Shown piece after piece: positions 6,885-14,455 of a DNA stretch of 22,298 nucleotides. The notes beneath the pieces are model-generated. The model was not told where the DNA came from and did no database searches. It saw only the letters and a program-made list of their open reading frames with translations. The stretch covers positions 1 to 22,298 of the forward strand of contig JAFSWV010000030.1 of the NCBI GenBank assembly GCA_017444325.1. Direction: 5' to 3'. Numbering within the stretch: position 1 is the first letter of the stretch; every line of letters starts with the position of its first letter. The position numbers and the translations under genes were made by a program. The DNA is from a bacterium (GTDB lineage Bacteria; Auribacterota; UBA3054).

Positions 6885-7253
6885 ATGAAGAAAATACTTT
6901 TACTCATATTAGCATTGACAGCGACTGCGGCTCTGGCTGAAAAGCCCGGCTTCAAGCAATACACGGGCTCTTACAATCTTTCCGCCAACGGCGCGACCTA
7001 TACAGTCATAGTGGCCAGGGACGGCTACACTACGATCCTGGGCGGCCAGGACAAGGATCCCATGGCCGGCAAAGTGAAATTCTGGAAAGGCCGTCAGGAA
7101 ATGCGCCTTCTGTATCCGAAGTACACCTTCAAAGGCTTCGCCAATTCCTTGGATCTTTTTCCGGTGAATTCATGGACATCACCCAAGGGCCGGACTATGT
7201 GGACGCCACGCTGCAGAGGACCGAAGATCCCGTTTTCCACATCAAGTTCATGA
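6885..7253 (+). CDS. Small secreted protein, N-terminal part, frameshifted
   Basis: This frame starts at ATG 6885, 9 nt after the lipoprotein stop, behind the ribosome binding site AAGG. It has a clear signal peptide (MKKILLLILALTATAALA|EKPG) and a short beta-rich stretch up to about residue 92 (NSLDLF). Beyond the T5 run at 7156-7160 the frame turns into unlikely sequence (WTSPKGRTMWTPRCRG) and stops at 7253. The plus-strand frame that takes over (7172-7585) continues naturally. One extra T in the run would give SLDLFSGEFMDITQ and a single 233-aa protein. I do not recognise the family. It is the third gene of the bamA operon, so a periplasmic or outer-membrane role is likely. Confidence 0.7.
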   Translation: MKKILLLILALTATAALAEKPGFKQYTGSYNLSANGATYTVIVARDGYTTILGGQDKDPMAGKVKFWKGRQEMRLLYPKYTFKGFANSLDLFPVNSWTSPKGRTMWTPRCRGPKIPFSTSSS

Positions 7254-7585
7254 AGAGCACCAAGCGCACTGTCAAGGGCGATATCTTCTACAACTATGGC
7301 AAAGAGATCAAGCCTAGAAGCTATTACCTAGCTTACTACTACAGGACTGACGACGACAGGACCTACTATCTGCGCAAGACCCAGAAGATCTCTCGTCTTG
7401 GCTTCTTCAACATGAATTTCCCGAAATTCTTCCAGGTTGACGTTTACGTCGTCTCCGAGGAAGGCTTAGCCGATCTGCCCGCTGATTACACCAGCCCGCT
7501 TTCCGTGGACGGCGCCAAGATCATGGCTTACAATTACTGCGAACCGGGGTACAAGCAGCCCCGCGACGTATATAAAAACAAATAA
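7172..7585 (+). CDS. Small secreted protein, C-terminal part, frameshifted
   Basis: This is the continuation of the secreted protein begun at 6885. It is open from before the T5 run at 7156-7160 (GSFSGEF upstream of the ATG at 7172) to TAA at 7585. The sequence is rich in Tyr and Lys with likely beta strands (SYYLAYYYRTDDDRTYYLRK, then FFQVDVYVVSEEG) and has no membrane segment. A GGTGA at 7163-7167 could act as a weak ribosome binding site, but a separate protein lacking a signal peptide makes little sense here. No family is recognised. It is followed by a strong terminator. Confidence 0.65.
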   Translation: MDITQGPDYVDATLQRTEDPVFHIKFMKSTKRTVKGDIFYNYGKEIKPRSYYLAYYYRTDDDRTYYLRKTQKISRLGFFNMNFPKFFQVDVYVVSEEGLADLPADYTSPLSVDGAKIMAYNYCEPGYKQPRDVYKNK

Positions 7586-7617
7586 AAACCAAACGATTCT
7601 TCTCCTACAATGTTTGG

Positions 7618-7650
7618 GCGGACGGGGCAACCCGTCCGCTTTTTTATTTT
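7618..7650 (+). terminator. Rho-independent terminator of the bamA operon
   Basis: Stem GCGGACGGG (7618-7626) and CCCGTCCGC (7631-7639) with a stable GCAA tetraloop, followed by six T, an A and four T. It closes the rightward operon between convergent genes. On the minus strand the hairpin is not followed by a T run, so the end of the leftward operon is less clear. Confidence 0.9.
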
Positions 7651-7653
7651 CGT

Positions 7654-7998
7654 TTACTTGAAAATAAAGTAGGCGGCGGCCACCATGCAGATGGCGGCGT
7701 AGAGGAAGTTCCAGGAAACTTTCTCTTTCATGATGAAGATCGCGAATGGCACGAAGACCGAGAGCGTGACGATCTCCTGGGTTATCTTCATCTGCATGAG
7801 GGTGAAGGACTGGTTGCCGAAGCGGTTGGCCGGGATCATGATGCTGTATTCGAAGAAGGCAATGATCCAGCTTGTCAATATTGCGAGGAAAACAGGGGCG
7901 TCGGCCTTGTTTTTCAAATGATAGTACCAGGCGAAAGTCATGAAGATGTTGGAAAGGACGAGAAGCGATGCGTAAATGCAAAAATGAGCTGCCTTCAT
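7654..7998 (-). CDS. Small four-helix membrane protein, DUF486 (DMT-like)
   Basis: A 114-aa integral membrane protein with four hydrophobic helices. It matches the DUF486 pattern of small drug/metabolite-transporter-like proteins: SNIFMTFAWYYHLK near the start, SWIIAFFEYSIMIPANRFG in the middle, KITQEIVTLSVFVPFAIFIMKEK, and a last helix ending AAAYFIFK. The substrate is not known for the family. ATG at 7998 is preferred over one six codons upstream (8016), because DUF486 proteins start at this point and the ATG overlaps the previous TGA stop as ATGA (translational coupling). It is the last gene of the dapL-rnf operon. Confidence 0.85.
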   Translation of the reverse strand: MKAAHFCIYASLLVLSNIFMTFAWYYHLKNKADAPVFLAILTSWIIAFFEYSIMIPANRFGNQSFTLMQMKITQEIVTLSVFVPFAIFIMKEKVSWNFLYAAICMVAAAYFIFK

Positions 7999-8381
7999 AA
8001 TATCTGTTTGCTCCAAGCAGTGCCTGTTTTGGGAGGCGCGATCGTTACTGTGAATTGAGTTTTCAAATGCTCTATGGCGTCTGTGATTTTTTCGGACGGA
8101 TCATCGGGAAGTTCGCACAAAAGCGCGCTGGCTTTCGAAGCTGCGGCCCTGGCAAGCGCGGCGAGATAGAGTTCCTCTTCACTCAGCTCCCGGCAGGCTT
8201 TGTAAAAGATAGGGGAGAGCCAGGGCCAGCTTTCCATTTCCTCTGTTCTCGCTTTTATCTCGTCATTGGTATAGCCGCGCAGCATTAGATCGCCCAGGAC
8301 GTTCTTGAAGACCGTCATGTGCGGATACAGGGCGTGCCGCGGCGAAACGAAAGCAGTGTCAGCGGAACCGAAAGCGAACAT
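7995..8381 (-). CDS. Degenerate, stand-alone ABC-ATPase-like fragment (no Walker A, mutated signature)
   Basis: A 128-aa protein that lines up with the middle of sugar-importer ABC ATPases (MalK/UgpC type), from the Q-loop to the H-loop. Residues 8-28 (DTAFVSPRHALYPHMTVFKNV) match the segment after VFQ in MalK. ELSEEELYLAALARA (64-78) replaces LSGGQRQRVAIARA. ASALLCELP (83-91) replaces the Walker B VLLLDEP. TVTIAPP (110-116) replaces the H-loop YVTHD. The P-loop region is absent and every nucleotide-handling motif is altered, so it cannot act as a normal ATPase. The frame is intact, it overlaps the S10 peptidase stop (TAATG) and it overlaps the DUF486 gene (ATGA). This suggests it is translated and kept rather than decaying. 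Its function is unknown. Confidence 0.65.
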   Translation of the reverse strand: MFAFGSADTAFVSPRHALYPHMTVFKNVLGDLMLRGYTNDEIKARTEEMESWPWLSPIFYKACRELSEEELYLAALARAAASKASALLCELPDDPSEKITDAIEHLKTQFTVTIAPPKTGTAWSKQIL

Positions 8382-9835
8382 TACTTTTTATTCGAGCTTT
8401 TCTTAATGAAGCTGACGATGTCGGCTTTCAGTTTCGCGCGCTCCGAGTCGATGGTGTACATCATATGTCCGCCCTGGTAGTAGGTCTGGGAGATGTTCTT
8501 CTGAAGCTCAGGAGTCAAGGGCATATGGTTCACCGTGTGCCAGGTGGCGAAGTATGGCGTCGCGAGATCGAAGTAGCCGTTGGCGATCAAGACCTTCAGA
8601 TCCGTGTTGCGGCAGATGGCCTGGCGCAGTCTGTCGCTGACGTTGACGTATTTGCCCTCATGGTCGAATTTCCAGGGATGGGCGCGTCCGGTCAGGACCA
8701 GGTAGAGTTTCTCAGATTCGTAGTTCAGTTCCGTCCTGACGTAATCGTTGAAGCAGGTGGTGAAAACGCCCGCGGTGGCGGAATGGCTGGGATCGGTCTC
8801 GGGATGGTCGCCGGCCTTTTCGCCGTCGCGGCCTTTGATCCTGCCGTCGAAGCGCCCGACGGAATAGCCTTCCTCTTTCAGGAGGTTTTTCGTGAAGCGC
8901 CAGATGGAGGGCTTTAAGTTGCAGTCAAGCACGAACTGCTCAGTGAGTCCGGTGTAGGCGGCGAGTTTTTTCGCGACTTCCTGCTTTTCCTCTTCGGGAA
9001 GCGCCGTTCCCAAAAAGAGCGCGCGGAGATATTCGTTGACAGAAAAGCTTTCCACTTCGGCGAGGAAATCGTCCTGCTTCTGGCCAATGCCGGCTTTCTT
9101 GTGATAATGGGCGATGGCGGCGTAAGTCGGAAGGAAGAGAATATAGGGGAGATCGTTGCCGAAGTCGAATCTCGCGGTGCCGAAATCAAGGATGGAGGAG
9201 ACAAGGATGATGCCGTTCAGGTACATGCCCTGTTCGTTGTTCAGATATCCGGCAAGGCCGGCGGAGCGCGTCGTGCCGTAGCTTTCGCCCAGGAGATATT
9301 TGGGGGACATCCAGCGGCCCTGCTGACTGCAGAAGCGCATGATGAAGTCGCCCATGGCTTCGATGTCTTTTTCCAAGCCGTGGAATTCGTCCTCGTGCTC
9401 AAGATCGGCGGCGCGGGAGAAGCCCGTGCTGACAGGGTCGATGAAGACCAGGTCGGCAACATCAAGGAGCGTTTCCTTGTTGTCCACTATTTCAAAGGGC
9501 GGCTTGGGGGCGGAGCCGTCGGGATTCATTTTGCAGCGTCTGGGGCCGAAGGCGCCCATATGCAGCCAGATGGAGGAACTGCCCGGACCGCCGTTGTAGA
9601 TGAAGATAACGGGGCGGACGGTCTTGTCCTTCACGCCGTCTTTTTCATAATAGGCGAAAAAGATCTTGGCCTTTATTTTGCTCTCGTCCTTGTGCTCCCT
9701 AAGAAAGAGCGTGCCGGTGGTCGCGGTGTAATTCAGTTTCGCGTTCCCAAGGGAAAGGGAATGCTTGGTCTTTATCCTTTGTTCCTGCTCTTCTTTGGCA
9801 GGGACGGCCTGTTTTTCTTTTTCGTTTTCCATCAT
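8381..9835 (-). CDS. Serine carboxypeptidase-like protein, peptidase family S10
   Basis: A 484-aa alpha/beta-hydrolase of family S10 (serine carboxypeptidases). The oxyanion-hole segment NGGPGSSS is at 81-88, the nucleophile Ser185 lies in GESYGTTRS, Asp423 in NGYFDLATP, and His457 in GGHMMYT, so the catalytic triad is complete. The N-terminus is long and charged (EKEKQAVPAKEEQEQR) with no signal peptide, so the enzyme appears cytoplasmic, unlike the vacuolar or secreted eukaryotic members. Bacterial S10 proteins of this length exist, but their substrates are poorly known. ATG 9835 or the adjacent ATG 9832 may be used. It starts 12 nt after rnfA and overlaps the ABC-like gene (TAATG), so it is co-transcribed with Rnf genes in the place usually taken by rnfB. 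Confidence 0.9.
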   Translation of the reverse strand: MMENEKEKQAVPAKEEQEQRIKTKHSLSLGNAKLNYTATTGTLFLREHKDESKIKAKIFFAYYEKDGVKDKTVRPVIFIYNGGPGSSSIWLHMGAFGPRRCKMNPDGSAPKPPFEIVDNKETLLDVADLVFIDPVSTGFSRAADLEHEDEFHGLEKDIEAMGDFIMRFCSQQGRWMSPKYLLGESYGTTRSAGLAGYLNNEQGMYLNGIILVSSILDFGTARFDFGNDLPYILFLPTYAAIAHYHKKAGIGQKQDDFLAEVESFSVNEYLRALFLGTALPEEEKQEVAKKLAAYTGLTEQFVLDCNLKPSIWRFTKNLLKEEGYSVGRFDGRIKGRDGEKAGDHPETDPSHSATAGVFTTCFNDYVRTELNYESEKLYLVLTGRAHPWKFDHEGKYVNVSDRLRQAICRNTDLKVLIANGYFDLATPYFATWHTVNHMPLTPELQKNISQTYYQGGHMMYTIDSERAKLKADIVSFIKKSSNKK

Positions 9836-9847
9836 ATTTCTCGGTTT

Positions 9848-10522
9848 TTATTTAACAAGTCCGGCGAAGCCCATGAAGGCTATGGCCAAAAGCGCGGCGG
9901 TAAGGAAGGCGATCGGCATTCCCCTGAAAGGCTTCGGGATGTTCTGAAGCGCCAGGCGCTCCCTAATGCCCGCCATCAGCATAAGGGCGAGTAGGAAGCC
10001 GCATCCGGCGCCAAACCCCTGTAAAACGCCAAACAGGAGGCTCATTGGGTGCCCGTAGCCCAGGGCCGTGCCGTTGATCGTCACGCCCTCGATATTGAGG
10101 ATCGTAACGCCGAGGACGGCGCAGTTCGTCGTGATAAGGGGAAGGTAGATGCCGAGGGCCGCGTACAGGGGCGGGGCGATCTTCTGGATGACCATCTCAA
10201 CGAACTGGACCAGAGCCGCGATGACCAGGATGAAGACCAGCGTCATCAGGTAGCGCAGGTCGAAATTCTCTACTCCCTGGCCGCCGCCGAAGATCTTGTA
10301 GAAAAGATTGCTTTCGGAAGGATAGAGGAAGAAGTGATAGACCAGCCAGCAGACTACGCTCGCCAGCGTCATGACGAAGATGACGGCGAGCCCCATGCCA
10401 AGGGCCGATTTCTTTTCCGTGGAGACGCCGATGTACGGGCAGTAGCCGAGGAAGCGGGAAAAGATGAAGTTGTTGACAAGAACAACCGAGATGATGACCA
10501 AAAAGGCAGTTGCTAAGTTCAT
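9848..10522 (-). CDS. rnfA: Rnf complex subunit A (membrane [2Fe-2S] subunit)
   Basis: RnfA is a six-helix membrane subunit of the Rnf ferredoxin:NAD+ oxidoreductase, which couples electron transfer to Na+ or H+ pumping. The family start VNNFIFSRFLGYCPYIGVS is present. Cys28 and Cys134 (TTNCAVLG) match the two Cys that, with two from RnfE, hold the intramembrane iron-sulfur cluster. At 224 aa it is longer than the usual 190 or so, through an extra loop at about 64-90 (YPSESNLFYKIFGGGQGVENF). The ATG overlaps the rnfE stop as ATGA. The Nqr homologue NqrE is related, but the lengths of the neighbouring rnfD and rnfG products favour Rnf. Confidence 0.9.
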   Translation of the reverse strand: MNLATAFLVIISVVLVNNFIFSRFLGYCPYIGVSTEKKSALGMGLAVIFVMTLASVVCWLVYHFFLYPSESNLFYKIFGGGQGVENFDLRYLMTLVFILVIAALVQFVEMVIQKIAPPLYAALGIYLPLITTNCAVLGVTILNIEGVTINGTALGYGHPMSLLFGVLQGFGAGCGFLLALMLMAGIRERLALQNIPKPFRGMPIAFLTAALLAIAFMGFAGLVK

Positions 10523-11112
10523 CTTGATCTCCTCTGGGCTAAGACGTTACGCACGGCCATGACCAGGCCGAAAGTAAGAAGCGCGCCGGCGGGCAATATC
10601 ATGATGCCGATGGGATCCCAGCCGGGGACGACCGTGAGTCCGAACCATTTGTTGGCGCCCAAAACTTCCCTGATGGTCGCGATGATGGAGATGGCGATAA
10701 GGAAGCCGATGCCCATGCCGAGGCCGTCAAGGGCCGCGCGCAAAGGATTGTTCTTGGCGGCGAAAGCTTCCGCGCGGCCAAGAATGATGCAGTTCACCAC
10801 GATCAGTTTGATGAAGAGGCCGATGGCCTTGCTTAATTCAGGCGCGAAGCCCGCGATCAGCATGTCCACCACCGTCACCAGAAAAGCGATGACGATGATG
10901 TAGCAGGGGATCCTGATCTTGGAAGGCACGAAACCTTTTATCAAAGAAATGATGATGTTGGAAAAAGTCAAAACCGCGATGACGGAAAGCCCCATGCCAA
11001 CGGCGTTGCGCATGCTGCCGCTGGTGGCCAAGGTCGGGCACAAGCCTAAGGAAAGGACCAGTACCGGGTTCTTTTCCCAGATGCCTTTTAAAAATTCCTT
11101 AAAAAGACTCAT
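10519..11112 (-). CDS. rnfE: Rnf complex subunit E (membrane [2Fe-2S] subunit)
   Basis: A 197-aa membrane protein with six helices, sister to RnfA in inverted topology. The conserved KNPVLVLSLGLCPTLATS opens the protein, with Cys25 as cluster ligand; the second ligand is Cys108 in VNCIILGRAEAFA. The later segment GLGMGIGFLIAISIIATIRE is typical of RnfE/NqrD. It overlaps rnfG upstream and rnfA downstream by 4 nt (ATGA at both ends), so the stoichiometric subunits are translationally coupled. Confidence 0.92.
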   Translation of the reverse strand: MSLFKEFLKGIWEKNPVLVLSLGLCPTLATSGSMRNAVGMGLSVIAVLTFSNIIISLIKGFVPSKIRIPCYIIVIAFLVTVVDMLIAGFAPELSKAIGLFIKLIVVNCIILGRAEAFAAKNNPLRAALDGLGMGIGFLIAISIIATIREVLGANKWFGLTVVPGWDPIGIMILPAGALLTFGLVMAVRNVLAQRRSR

Positions 11113-11753
11113 AGTTTCCCCTCCGCTTTAGCTTTTAGGAAGAGCAGAATCGGTTCTTTTACCGCTTTCGTCACGGCAGTGCTTGTGATGGTCGCGCCGG
11201 AAAGAGCGGTGATGTGCTTCGGATCTTTCGTTTTTACGACAATGAGGTTCTCGGGCGTCTTGCCGGAGAACTGGGCCTGGAACCAGGGGATCTTGCTCTC
11301 TTCGGCTTTTTCATCCTTCCCCGAGAAAAGGCCCGTTATGGCGCTGAAGATCGTGTCGTTGGAGGGCAGCGCGTCCACTTCCGCGCCGAGGCCCGGAGTT
11401 TCCGCCTGCTCGAGCACTCTGATGGCGACGACCTTGCCGTCGGGCTCGATGCCGGAGAGAACTTTGATCTGGGACTGATAGCCGCCGACCTGGTACAAAA
11501 GCTCGTAGCCGATCACATTTTTGCTTTCGTCGAAGACTTCGTAGTAAGAGATGGTCTTGCCTTCCGCTTCCACCTTCTTCAGTTCACCGAAAGAGGCGGC
11601 GCTGGGGAAAGCCAGCTTCTGGCCTTCCTCGAGCCTTTTGCTTTGAGCGGCCTGAATGGGCTCTTTGGTGATCTTATCGACGAGAGACAAGCCGACGCCG
11701 GCCACGCCGGCGATGATGAGAAGGACTAAGCCGTAATGCAGTATAGTTTTCAT
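11109..11753 (-). CDS. rnfG: Rnf complex subunit G (covalent FMN carrier)
   Basis: A 214-aa protein with one N-terminal membrane helix (about 5-25) and a periplasmic FMN-binding domain. It has the RnfG pattern GGYQSQIKVLSGIEPDGKVV, EQAETPGLGAEV and WFQAQFSGK. The flavinylation motif SGATITS is at 185-191, where the Thr of SGAT (188) receives FMN through a phosphoester bond made by ApbE; apbE is not in this window. NqrC, the homologue, is usually about 260 aa, so the length favours RnfG. ATGA overlaps link it to rnfD and rnfE. Confidence 0.92.
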   Translation of the reverse strand: MKTILHYGLVLLIIAGVAGVGLSLVDKITKEPIQAAQSKRLEEGQKLAFPSAASFGELKKVEAEGKTISYYEVFDESKNVIGYELLYQVGGYQSQIKVLSGIEPDGKVVAIRVLEQAETPGLGAEVDALPSNDTIFSAITGLFSGKDEKAEESKIPWFQAQFSGKTPENLIVVKTKDPKHITALSGATITSTAVTKAVKEPILLFLKAKAEGKL

Positions 11754-12730
11754 TTCTTGCCCGTCCCGAATACTCTGTTAGAAATAAGACCGTCGATAAG
11801 AGGCACCGTGGCGTTCATGATCAGAATGGAGTAGGAAACGCCCTCCGGATAACCGCCCCAGCGTCTTATTATGAAAGTCAAAAGTCCGCAGCCGGCGCCG
11901 AAGATCAATTGTCCTTTGTGTGTCAGCGGCGAAGTGACCATGTCGGTGGCCATGAACCAGGCGCCCAGCATCGCGCCGCCCGAGAGAATAGCGAACAGCG
12001 GATCACCCTTGAAGATCAGATTCACCACGGCCAGCGTCAAAAGGAAGCTAACCGGGATGTGCCAGCTGATGATGCCTCTAATAAGCAGGAAGAGGCCGCC
12101 CAGAAGCAGCAGTACGGCGGAGATCTCGCCCACGCAGCCTATGGCCCCTCTGCCGTAGCCGAAGAGAAGGTCAAGGTACATATTGCCCTTCGAGCCGAAC
12201 GTGCTTATAAGAGCCTCCTGGCCGCCTTCCTTCAGGAGACCCAGCGGCGTCGCCTGGGAGATGGCGTCCACCGGATTGCCGAACTGCGCGCCAAGCGTCC
12301 AGCTCGTCATGTGTTTCGGGAAGGAAGCCAAAAGGAACGCGCGTCCGATAAGCGCCGGGTTGAAGATGTTGCAGCCCAGGCCGCCGAAGCACTGCTTCAC
12401 GATTATGACAGCTATGGCCGTGCCGAGCATCGGCATCCAAAGAGGAATGGTCGGCGGAACGTTGAAGGCGACCAAAAGACCGGTCAGGGCCGCGCTGCCG
12501 TCCCAGCAGGAATTAAGCGGTTGACGCCTGACCTTCAGGCAGACCGCCTCGCAGACCATGGCGAAGAGAACGCACACGACCGTGAGCTTGACCGCCATGA
12601 GGCCGAAGATTACGTAGCTCCAGATCAAAGCCGGGAGCAGCGCCAGAAAGACCGTCCACATGACTTTCGGGATGGAATCTCCCGACCTGATGTGAGGCGA
12701 TGAGGAAAGACGAAGTAGTTTTGTGTCCAT
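11750..12730 (-). CDS. rnfD: Rnf complex subunit D (membrane flavoprotein)
   Basis: A 326-aa multi-helix membrane subunit. It starts LSSSPHIRSGDSIPKVMW, the usual RnfD N-terminus, and has the core GGLGCNIFNPALIGRAFL (116-133). The covalent FMN site is DAISQATPL, with Thr161 as the likely attachment residue. NqrB is longer (about 410 aa) with an extra N-terminal region that is missing here. The gene begins 9 nt after folK with no clear ribosome binding site, so it is probably coupled to folK. No rnfC lies upstream, although most operons run C-D-G-E-A-B. Confidence 0.92.
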   Translation of the reverse strand: MDTKLLRLSSSPHIRSGDSIPKVMWTVFLALLPALIWSYVIFGLMAVKLTVVCVLFAMVCEAVCLKVRRQPLNSCWDGSAALTGLLVAFNVPPTIPLWMPMLGTAIAVIIVKQCFGGLGCNIFNPALIGRAFLLASFPKHMTSWTLGAQFGNPVDAISQATPLGLLKEGGQEALISTFGSKGNMYLDLLFGYGRGAIGCVGEISAVLLLLGGLFLLIRGIISWHIPVSFLLTLAVVNLIFKGDPLFAILSGGAMLGAWFMATDMVTSPLTHKGQLIFGAGCGLLTFIIRRWGGYPEGVSYSILIMNATVPLIDGLISNRVFGTGKK

Positions 12731-12739
12731 ATATTTGAT

Positions 12740-13231
12740 TTATGCTTGTTGCAGAACAAATGGGGGAGCGTAAAGTCGGACTTCCTGAGCGTCAATTAGG
12801 GAAGCGTATTCCTTACCGAAAGGGAAAGCATCCTTTTGCAATTCCTTCAGGGGTGCCAGCACGAAGAGCCTTTCCTTCATGCGGGGATGAGGAACAGCGA
12901 GGTCGGGTTCGTTTACGGCTTCATCTCCGAAAGTCAGTATGTCGATATCGCAAGTCCTTGGAGCATTCTTCTCATGCTCATTCGGTCTTCCGAGTTCCGC
13001 TTCCACGCTCTGGGTGAAAGCGAGCAGTTCATGAACGTCAGACGAACATTCGCAGGAAACGACCAGGTTGAGAAAAGGAGCGCTTCCGGCAGGGCAGTCT
13101 ATCGGCGCGGTCTCCCAGACGGAAGACAGCGAGACAAGGGAAACCTTCTCGCGCAGCTTTGCGACCGCGCTCTTAAGATTGCCAAGTCTGTCTCCCAGAT
13201 TTGACCCAAGACTCAGATAGCTTAGACTCAT
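12740..13231 (-). CDS. folK: HPPK, folate biosynthesis pyrophosphokinase
   Basis: A 163-aa 2-amino-4-hydroxy-6-hydroxymethyldihydropteridine pyrophosphokinase. It transfers pyrophosphate from ATP to the pterin in folate synthesis. Typical motifs are SLGSNLGDR at 7-15, APRTCDIDILTFG at 90-102 with Asp95 and Asp97 as magnesium ligands, and VPHPRMKERLFVLAPL at 113-128. Length is normal. The ATG overlaps the dapL stop as ATGA. No other folate genes are nearby; the position between dapL and rnfD looks like operon convenience rather than shared function. Confidence 0.95.
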   Translation of the reverse strand: MSLSYLSLGSNLGDRLGNLKSAVAKLREKVSLVSLSSVWETAPIDCPAGSAPFLNLVVSCECSSDVHELLAFTQSVEAELGRPNEHEKNAPRTCDIDILTFGDEAVNEPDLAVPHPRMKERLFVLAPLKELQKDAFPFGKEYASLIDAQEVRLYAPPFVLQQA

Positions 13232-14400
13232 TTGTAGATGTTGAGCTTTTTGATCCTTTCCACCGCTTCAAGGAGTCTTTCCTTGGGAGCGGTCAGAGTC
13301 ATTCTTATGTAGCCTTCGCCGGAGGGGCCGAAGCCGTTGCCGGGAGTCGCCACCACCGCCGCTTCCTTAAGAAGCTTCATGGTGGTCTCCTTGCTGGTCA
13401 TGCCCTGAGGGACGGGCGCCCAGACGTAGAAAGCCGCCTGGCTCGGCTTGACGGGGCAGCCCAGGGCCTGCAGGCCCTTGACGAGGGTATCCCTTCTTTC
13501 CTGGTAAGTACGGAGCAATTCTTCGCGCCAACTCTGATCGCCCGTCAGCGCTTCCACGGCGGCGTCCTGAACGGCGCCGAAGATGCCGGAGTCAAGGTTG
13601 CCCTTGATGCGGGAGAGACCGGCCACCAGGGAAGGATTGCCGACCGCGAAAGCCACGCGCCAGCCGGTCATGTTGTAAGTCTTGGACAGCGAGTAGTACT
13701 CCACGCAGTATTCCTTGGCGCCTTCCACTTCCAAAAAGGAGTGGGGCTTTATGCCATCGTAGTAAACGTCGGCGTAGGCCGCGTCGTGGGCGATTATGAT
13801 GTTGTATTTCTTCGCGAAGTCCAGGGCTTTCTTGTAAAAAGAGAGCGGCGCGGTAACGGCGATGGGGTTGTTGGGGTAGCAGAGGAACATCATCTTCGCC
13901 CTTTTGGCAACTTCTTCCGGAATGGCGTCCAGGTCGGGAAGATAATCGTTCTCTTCTTTCAAAGGCATGTAGTAAGTCTCGGCGTCCGCGAAAAGCGTGC
14001 CGGAATGATAGACCGGGTATCCCGGTTCCGGAACGAGGACCACTTCGCCGGGGTTGACGAAAGCAAGGTGGATATGCCCGATGCCTTCCTTGGAACCCAA
14101 GAGCGGCATGATCTCGGTGTTGGGATCTATGGTCACGCCGAAGCGCGTCTTGTAATAAGCGGCGCAGGCTTCCCTAAGGGACTGCTTGCCGTTGTCAAGG
14201 GCATACTGATGGTTCGTGGGATCGTAAGCGGCCTTCCTCAAAGCTTCCACGATGTGCGGAGGAGTGGGGAGGTCGGGATCGCCCACGCCAAGATTTATGA
14301 CGTCGGCGCCGGATTTCTTCAGTTCGCTCTTCAGAGCGTCGATCTCCTTAAAGAGATACGGCGGCAGCATGGAAAGTCTTTTTGAAAGCGGAAAATCCAT
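13228..14400 (-). CDS. dapL: LL-diaminopimelate aminotransferase
   Basis: A 390-aa class I PLP aminotransferase that makes LL-diaminopimelate from tetrahydrodipicolinate and glutamate in one step, feeding lysine and peptidoglycan synthesis. DapL hallmarks are LPPYLFKEID near the start, NLGVGDPDLPTP (36-47), LGSKEGIGH (101-109), PEPGYPVY (124-131) and YPNNP (175-179). Asp206 contacts the PLP nitrogen, and SLSKTYNMTGWR carries the Schiff-base Lys240. Related aminotransferases acting on alanine or aspartate are possible, but the whole pattern is DapL. It is the first gene of the operon, with ribosome binding site AAGGA 7 nt before the ATG and an extended -10 promoter upstream. DapL is common in Chlamydiae and related phyla. 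Confidence 0.9.
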   Translation of the reverse strand: MDFPLSKRLSMLPPYLFKEIDALKSELKKSGADVINLGVGDPDLPTPPHIVEALRKAAYDPTNHQYALDNGKQSLREACAAYYKTRFGVTIDPNTEIMPLLGSKEGIGHIHLAFVNPGEVVLVPEPGYPVYHSGTLFADAETYYMPLKEENDYLPDLDAIPEEVAKRAKMMFLCYPNNPIAVTAPLSFYKKALDFAKKYNIIIAHDAAYADVYYDGIKPHSFLEVEGAKEYCVEYYSLSKTYNMTGWRVAFAVGNPSLVAGLSRIKGNLDSGIFGAVQDAAVEALTGDQSWREELLRTYQERRDTLVKGLQALGCPVKPSQAAFYVWAPVPQGMTSKETTMKLLKEAAVVATPGNGFGPSGEGYIRMTLTAPKERLLEAVERIKKLNIYK

Positions 14401-14430
14401 TTGTGTCCTTATTGTTTAGTTATTTGTGAA

Positions 14431-14439
14431 ATTATACCA
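14431..14439 (-). promoter_or_regulatory. Extended -10 promoter of the dapL-rnf operon
   Basis: On the minus strand TGGTATAAT (14439-14431) is a perfect -10 with the extended TGn element. No convincing -35 is present. The start of transcription would fall near 14424, about 24 nt before the dapL ATG. No other promoter was noticed for the nine-gene operon. Confidence 0.6.
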
Positions 14440-14455
14440 TAACCGACCCTCTGTC

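Noticed and set aside
7150..7166. Programmed -1 frameshift at the T run
   Set aside because: In the zero frame the codons are CTT TTT, which does not give tandem re-pairing at both sites, and no downstream pseudoknot was evident.
9848..12730. Na+-translocating NADH:quinone oxidoreductase (Nqr) instead of Rnf
   Set aside because: The D and G subunits have Rnf lengths (326 and 214 aa) and Rnf N-termini, and no nqrA or nqrF is present.
13201..14385. 394-codon open frame on the plus strand
   Set aside because: It is antisense to dapL, whose active-site motifs are complete.
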